Shown here in pieces: positions 58,251 to 64,000 of a DNA stretch of 64,000 nucleotides. This stretch comes from Sequoia sempervirens (lineage: Eukaryota > Streptophyta > Pinopsida > Cupressales > Cupressaceae). Position 1 is the first letter of the stretch; every line of letters starts with the position of its first letter. Where the stretch lies: positions 1-64,000 of the forward strand of contig VDFB02275597.1 of the NCBI GenBank assembly GCA_007258455.2, written 5' to 3'. The position numbers and the translations under genes are program-made. The notes beneath the pieces were generated by a model. That model was not told where the DNA came from. It ran no database searches and saw only the letters and a list, made by a program, of their open reading frames with translations.

Positions 58251-60470
58251 GACCTCTAATCCCTCTCCAGTTGTTCTAAATGCATCCAAAATGAAGCCTA
58301 CAGTTGGTGTGAAGAAGAAAGCAACATCGAGTGCACTTGCAACACAACATAATCCTCTATAGAGGAGAAGAAAAGAAAAAGACACAAGAGAGAGATTTGT
58401 AGGATATGATGATGATGATGATGATGATGAAGGACCTTTAAGTTGGTCTAAAAAAGAAAATCAAGTTCTCTCAAGTAGAGACAAGTGAAAATAATGCTAA
58501 GTTCTATATTGTGGACATAAAAAGTGAAGTAGAGAAGTAGAAGAAATCTTTTGTCATTTAGAAGGGAGAAAATACATTCAGTGAAGGGTAAAGGTCTCCT
58601 AAGGGAAAAATCAAGGGAAATAAGAAGGAAAATCCCCCTCCGATAAGGGAGCATAACCCTCTAAAACTAGATGCTTTGTTTATTGGCATTACAAATTTTG
58701 GTCTGTTGGAAGAAACTGCATAGATGTATCTAGATAAAAACAATGAAAGTAAGGCCACAATTGGAGAGGCCATTGTAAAATATATGGTTACTTTTAACAC
58801 CAGTTTGATTGAAATTGAAAATTAGCTTCAAAATGACTTACAAGGTTTTTTAAGCACAAGAAGAGGCATTCGATGAAGATGCAAAGATCAAGACTTTTTC
58901 CTTGGAGAAGATTGGTTCTTCTCTCATGGATGAAGACAAGGAAAGATTGGCTCAAGTTTACAATAGGGAATTCATAATGAAGCAAAGAGTTAGCACCCTA
59001 ATGAGAAAGGATAAAGAAGACATAGAGAGGTTGAAGGATGAAAAACTGCAAAAGGTTGTAGATCTAGTGAAGGAGTTAGGTATGTCTCTAGATGATGAGA
59101 CTGAAATACAACAAGATGCATCTGCTTTAGAGATCAATGAACCTATTGGTGAAACTAAAGGTGCAAAAAATGAACATGTGTCTACACCTGAGGGTGATCA
59201 GGAAGCCATAATAACAAATAATACCCCTTCGGTTATAGAGAATATTATTGAGGAAGAAAATAATAATGATTCCCAGAGAAGGAAGAAGCTTAAGTAGAAC
59301 AGGAATTGCCTCTCTTGAATGTGCAAAATAATGTAGAGAAAAAGGAAGGAGAAAAACAAGAGATCCTAGAGAAATTTGAGGTGCAGAAAGATGAAGACTT
59401 GCCTCATCTGGATGGTGAGAAAGTTGCTAAGGAAAAGAAGAGTGCAAAAGACTGCTCCGACAGTGAAGAGCAAGAGAAGGAAAAGGAGAAAAAGGAGAAA
59501 AAGGAAGAGGGAAGCACTCAAATGGATGGTGAATCCTCCAAAGAATTTGGGGATTCCTTGAAGAGCTTACTAGAAATGCAACTTCAATTCCAACTATTGG
59601 TGTCAACATAGTTGCTATAAATTCCTATGTAACAAGGGTAGGTTGACATGGAAAAAATGTCTCCCTTGCATAAGCTTCAACTTGGTGATGTGTTTCATGC
59701 CTCTGTGAGAAAGGCGATTTTACACTCACTAGAAGAGTCTTGAGATGATAGATGAGGCAGTGAAAGTGTACTAAAAGATAGCTTCCCCGGTGCACAAGTT
59801 GACAACTCCTTATTTGGTGTATAGCAAGTAAGGCTCCTCCTTGATTCCTTTAAGGAATATTCTATCAGCTTAGAGGGAGAAATTGGAAAAGGAAGTGAAT
59901 AAGAAGATAAATGATAAAAGGTTAGTAGATACCTCTGACGAATGTGCTATTTCATACTATAAGTTTCAGAGCAACTTAAATGATATTCAAAATTGTGTGG
60001 AGGAAGTAAAAGTTTTGTTTCAATTTTATTTAAAATGGCCCATTTCTACCAAGAGCATAAAGGATTAGATAGACTCAATTGAGTCTCAGATTGATCAGGC
60101 CTTTGAAGTCTATGATTTGGTTAGTGATACAGATGGTGCTACAAGGATTGCAATAAATAATTTGCATGGTCATTTTTTCTAGCTATAAGAGTAGAGAGAG
60201 AAGATAATAATGCAATAATGCCAACTCATAGACCTAGTAAGTGCAAGGCTTACATCTCTTACTACAATTTTAGCTGATGTAAAGAAGATGCTACAACGTA
60301 ATTTGGTACCCAACTCTTTGAATGAAGGTGAATAGCTCTATTTGAAGTTTGAGAATCAGTGTGGAATACTTGCCTTTGCTAAGAAGGATCTAGAGGCACA
60401 CCTTGCGAAATTAAGGGTGTCTAATCAAGGCGATTTGCCTTGCACAAGCTAAGTTGTACATTTTTGTTCT
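58251..60470 (+). pseudogene. Element C accessory ORF, charged C-terminal part
   Basis: Fragments in changing frames are rich in Lys, Glu and Asp: a poly-Asp run from (GAT)n at about 58407-58431, 58902-59297 (LMDEDKERLAQVYNREFIMK), 59306-59611 (EEQEKEKEKKEKKEEGSTQ) and 59883-60068 (KEVNKKINDKRLVDTSDECA). Most is probably coiled coil or disordered. Frameshifts and stops are frequent. The end at about 60450 is followed by a short 3' non-coding region. Confidence 0.45.
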
Positions 60471-60737
60471 ATATAAATAACTTTCCACATTGCAATGTAC
60501 ATATGTAGATGTATTAGAGAGTTTCAAGTAATACATTTTTGGTTAATTTTGTTGGAGAAGAGATGAGTGTATGAATGAAGCTGTAAGGGTGAGAGTTGTT
60601 ATTCCCATGTACATACAAATATATATCTTCAAAGGGGGAGAAATGTAGAAATCTGAAAAGTTTGATATTATGGATCCTTTGCCCTTAATGTCAAAGGGGG
60701 AGAAGATTAGAGAAGTTTGTGTAGTGTTGCCATTAAT

Positions 60738-60752
60738 CACAAAGGGGAAGAT
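60738..60752 (+). other. Polypurine tract of element C
   Basis: CACAAAGGGGAAGAT lies directly before the 3' LTR start TGTTAGAAAATTGAC. Two similar tracts (AAAGGGGGAGAA at about 60632 and 60695) lie just upstream. Confidence 0.65.
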
Positions 60753-61848
60753 TGTTAGAAAATTGACTTGTTGGAAGAGATTGTTGGAAGTTTGTCATTG
60801 AAGATTGTGTGTTGGAAACATGAGTTGAATGGAGAGATTGATGGAGATTGATGAGAATATGATGTTATATGGTGTTGTCATTTATGGATACCCATTGGAA
60901 AGAGATGCAGAAGTGTTGGTTTGTAAATATTAGATGATTGGATATTTGACTATCTAGAATGCACTTCTAGTGTTCAGAGAACCAGTCTTTTGGTCTGTAT
61001 TGCTCCACCATGAAGAATTTGATTATGCTTTTTTGAGGTAATGTTGGTACACTTTGGAAGACTAAATCCAATTTTTCATAATCTAATGTCATCCATAATC
61101 AAAGATAATAGTGACATAGTATCGGTCTAGAAATGCTAGTGTAACTGTGACAGAGTGTATGATTGGAATGCTCTGCATTCCACCATGGATGAAAATTTTG
61201 GTATGTGAATTTGCAGAAGTGTTTGACGATTCTTGTAGTATGTTTTATCCAAGTGGCAAGTGTTTTGGTTGACAACATGTCAATTTGTGAGTGAACAAAT
61301 GGTTCATTCTATTATTACTTCACCTATGGTACTAACCTAAGTATTTTTGGGTTGTGCAAAGATGAGTAAAGTATGGAGCAATATTATGAGAATAATTATA
61401 GGTCATGCCAACCTATCCTAATGCATGATATGATTTTTTTTCTTTTGCAAGGCATGTATGGTTGAGTTTTGAGCTGACATGGTGATGTGTTGCACAATAC
61501 ATGTTTTAGGCCGACCTAATTGATGTTTTGGTTGGTTGCAATATATATAAAATGTTAATTCCTTATGTGGCATAGATGAGATGTGAGATAATTAAGCATG
61601 TGTCTAAGATTTAGAGTAGAGAAGTGGGAATTGGTTTTGAGGTGAAGAATGAAGTGTGTTAAGTCAATATTTTGAGCTTCAGTGAATCTGTATCTTCAAC
61701 ATAAGTCATATGCATTGTTAGCAGTTCATATTTGATAGTGAGCCACCCTTTCTTCTATATCTTTCTATTCTAGGTAGTGAGCCCTTTGGAAATGAGCCAC
61801 CAATGGTGAGCCTTTCTTCTTTTGGATAGTGAGCACACCAATTATATC
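60753..61848 (+). repeat. Element C, 3' LTR, truncated
   Basis: It aligns with the 5' LTR from its first base to about CACCAATTATATC. Then similarity stops and the final part of about 240 bp is missing. The sequence after 61849 is unrelated, so a deletion or later insertion removed the end. No target duplication can be read. Confidence 0.75.
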
Positions 61849-64000
61849 TAACAAGCCAACTAGTGCCCATAAATGTAGAACTAGGACTGATTTGCCTAGA
61901 ATGGTGAATGAGTCCCTCCAGGGCTGAAAAATAGCATCAACAACATTTCAAATGTAATTTCCAATCTTCATCAAGGTTCTAGGTGCACACTTTTAGTTTG
62001 ATTCAATTTTGTTAAGTTTTACATTCATTTCAAGTTCATTGTTGCATTACACAATGCGTTTTCAAACAGGTCACATTTCTTTGGTTTGGCATGTTTAATC
62101 AATCAATTTAATTACTTTATTGAATTTATAGCATTTCATTTATCCTAAATAACATCATACACATCCTAATTTGAATGAACCTAGCTAGCATTTTTGGCCT
62201 ACCTCTCTCCTTTTAGGTGCAAAACCCTAGAAGAGCTAGAGAGCCTTGTGGTGCCAAAAATCTATGGTTCATTATTATTGAAAAAACATACATAAAATAT
62301 ACCTCTTCCAACCCCTACACTCAATATATTAACTACAACATCGAAAATTGTCACCCTTAACAACTTCACACTAGGTTTTTCTCCCCACTATGTGTTTGGA
62401 CCTAATTATGCATTTAATTGCTTGTTATAAAATATTTATCAAAAAATAAAACATGGGAAATAAAAATATGCATTTAATATTTTTCCCCCAACACTTTTGA
62501 TCCCAAAAAATGGTGGATCTAATCTAGGGAACCCTATGCCCTAGACCACCTATTTTGGCTCCAATTTTTAATATGTCGGTGTTAGTAATTTATTATTTGA
62601 AATTCAAATTTTAACTGTCCACTATCGAAATTTTATTTTTGGGAAATTAGGATAAGTGCATATAAATACTTAGTCATTTTATCATTTAAAATGCTAAGGA
62701 GAGCTAAAAAATATATTGAGAAAATTAAAGATCCTAAAATCAGTCAAGGGAAGTCAAGGGAAGAACTAGTAGCAGTACTACATAATTTTCATCATTCAAG
62801 TTCAATCTTGCAAGACATCAAGATGAAGGAAATAATTATGTGCAAGGATCTATCATGATCAATCATGCCAAATTATGAAGATGTATCGAGTTATCCTCTA
62901 CATGTTAGTTGCAACAACCTATTGTGTTTAGAATCAAACTTTTGTAGGTCTATCGAGAATTCAAGGCATCCATCAATCAACATCAATCAAATTGTGTGTG
63001 ATATCTCTTCGTCAAGGGTTTTCACATCAAGGTAACACTATCATTTGTCATTCATCATTTTAGTCAATTATTATTGTTTTAACCTCTGGATAGCTTAGGG
63101 TATGCTCTCTTGATCATCATCAATCATTGTATGGAGGTAGGAATACCAAAATGGGGTTTTACTTAAGCAAGCCCCTATACAACACAACATTTTCCCCCAA
63201 TTTTGTGTGTGTAGGTCAAATATAAAGGTGTTAGTCAATGATAATCTAGGGAAGTAGAGTGCATACCTACAATCCAAAATTTGCATATCCAAGGAAGTCA
63301 TAGTTAAGTCTAGGGTGTACTTGTACTCTAGACCAACCAATTTAAGCTAAAATTTATAGTGAATGCTCCTCTCTATTGTCACTTCTTAGATCTAAGTTAA
63401 TTTTGTAACTTTATATTTTCGTCTATCTAACAAATTACAGTTTTAGATCTAGGGTTATATGTAAAATATGCTTTTCAAATTACACATCAAATTTATCATC
63501 CACACAACACATCACAAACATAAATCACTAGGGGATTGTCTCTCCATTATAGAAACATGTCAATCATCAAAACCCTAGTTCATTTATGTTAAATGTTTAG
63601 TAAGTGAAAAGGGGATAATCTTAGTCATCCTAATTGGATCTAGGATCATTTTTCTTATGAAATATTTTGGTGAACTTGACATATCCTACAGTTGTAATTT
63701 TTCTAATTTTTGATTGCATAAAATCTAAAAATTGAATTTAAATTGAAAATCTTATTGATAATTTGCATTTATTTTAAAAAACTATCCATTTTCATTGGTT
63801 GTTCATCACAAAAAAAAAAATGATTTTAATTGAATTGCAAAAAATTCATATATCTAATTTTCTCTGTTTAGGGCTTAGATATGAATTATTTTTATTGAGA
63901 AAATTAATTGCAAAATTATTCTATCATTTATGCATTCATAATTTACTGAAAAACATTGAAAAGGTGACAAAATTGCATAGTATTTTTATTTCAAAATATC
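61849..64000 (+). repeat. Part of another LTR-type element: promoter and leader
   Basis: No coding frame is seen. A TATA box (TATAAATACT, 62661-62670), a candidate donor (CATCAAG|GTAACAC, about 63031), the hairpin block (63130-63179) and a candidate acceptor (TGTGTGTAG, AG at 63213-63214) are arranged as in LTR B. LTR borders were not found, so this may run out of the window. The rest to 64000 is AT-rich without recognisable features. Confidence 0.4.
63130..63179 (+). promoter_or_regulatory. Conserved double-hairpin block, third family
   Basis: Hairpin 1 is GGTA-GGAA-TACC: compared with GGTG-GGAA-CACC in LTR A, both sides of the loop-closing pair changed together (G-C to A-U) and the GNRA loop stayed. 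Hairpin 2 pairs GGGGTTT with AAGCCCC (one G-U). The acceptor AG lies about 35 nt downstream. Confidence 0.6.

Larger units (their letters stand above)
39919..61848 (+). mobile_element. Element C: non-autonomous LTR retrotransposon, outermost of a nest
   Basis: It has a 5' LTR (39919-41258), a primer site (41261), a gag-like frame, an accessory ORF, a purine tract (60738-60752) and a 3' LTR (60753-61848, lacking its last part of about 240 bp). Element A is inserted between the coiled-coil and zinc-knuckle parts of its gag-like frame. Without A the element is about 7.8 kb. LTR copies agree at very roughly 90%, so it is old. No protease, reverse transcriptase or integrase was seen. Confidence 0.75.

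Overview
The window looks like nuclear DNA of a seed plant with a very large, AT-rich, repeat-packed genome. A gymnosperm (conifer) is my best guess, from the style of the LTR elements and their accessory ORFs, but no sequence here proves it. There is no bacterial gene organisation. Introns with GT-AG borders, TATA boxes, LTR retrotransposons, a hAT DNA transposon, a LINE fragment and one recognisable eukaryotic housekeeping gene account for most of what can be read.

Layout. 1-6.8 kb: tandem 2.9-kb units of a small LTR-type element carrying an internal minisatellite. 6.8-8.9 kb: a reverse-oriented LTR-like block and a decayed Ty3/gypsy gag-protease fragment. About 9-14.4 kb: an old minus-strand retroelement (gag knuckle, protease) interrupted by a 3.3-kb LTR element, itself interrupted by a LINE ORF1 fragment with an 11-bp target-site duplication. 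16.5-17.3 kb: a small duplication and an unrecognised minus-strand coding remnant. 18.9-22.2 kb: two abutting LTR elements in opposite orientation. 22.2-25.3 kb: a 1,041-codon minus-strand frame broken only by stop codons, then a 0.9-kb hAT-like MITE and a separate LTR-like promoter region up to 27.9 kb. 28.2-36.2 kb: exons of TFB4 (TFIIH subunit, GTF2H3 family) on the minus strand, with a nearly full-length hAT element (BED finger, DUF659, dimerisation domain) inside one of its introns; the exons for the middle of the protein were not found. 39.9-61.8 kb: a three-level nest of non-autonomous LTR retrotransposons, C containing A containing B. 61.8-64 kb: part of another LTR-type leader.

The nest is the clearest structural result. 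Element B (43731-50054) is flanked by the 5-bp duplication CTTAG and lies in element A (41923-56009). Element A lies inside the gag-like frame of element C (39919-61848). A and B share an 18-nt primer-binding site that matches plant tRNA-Trp, a 71-75-bp minisatellite before the 3' LTR, and degenerate protease domains. I saw no reverse transcriptase or integrase in any element, so they probably depended on partners elsewhere.

The most novel-looking signal is a block of about 50 nt in the LTRs of A and B and in a third family at 63.13 kb. It folds as a short hairpin with a GNRA tetraloop, followed in four of five copies by a second hairpin. It shows a compensatory base change and sits 34-37 nt before a candidate 3' splice site in all five copies.
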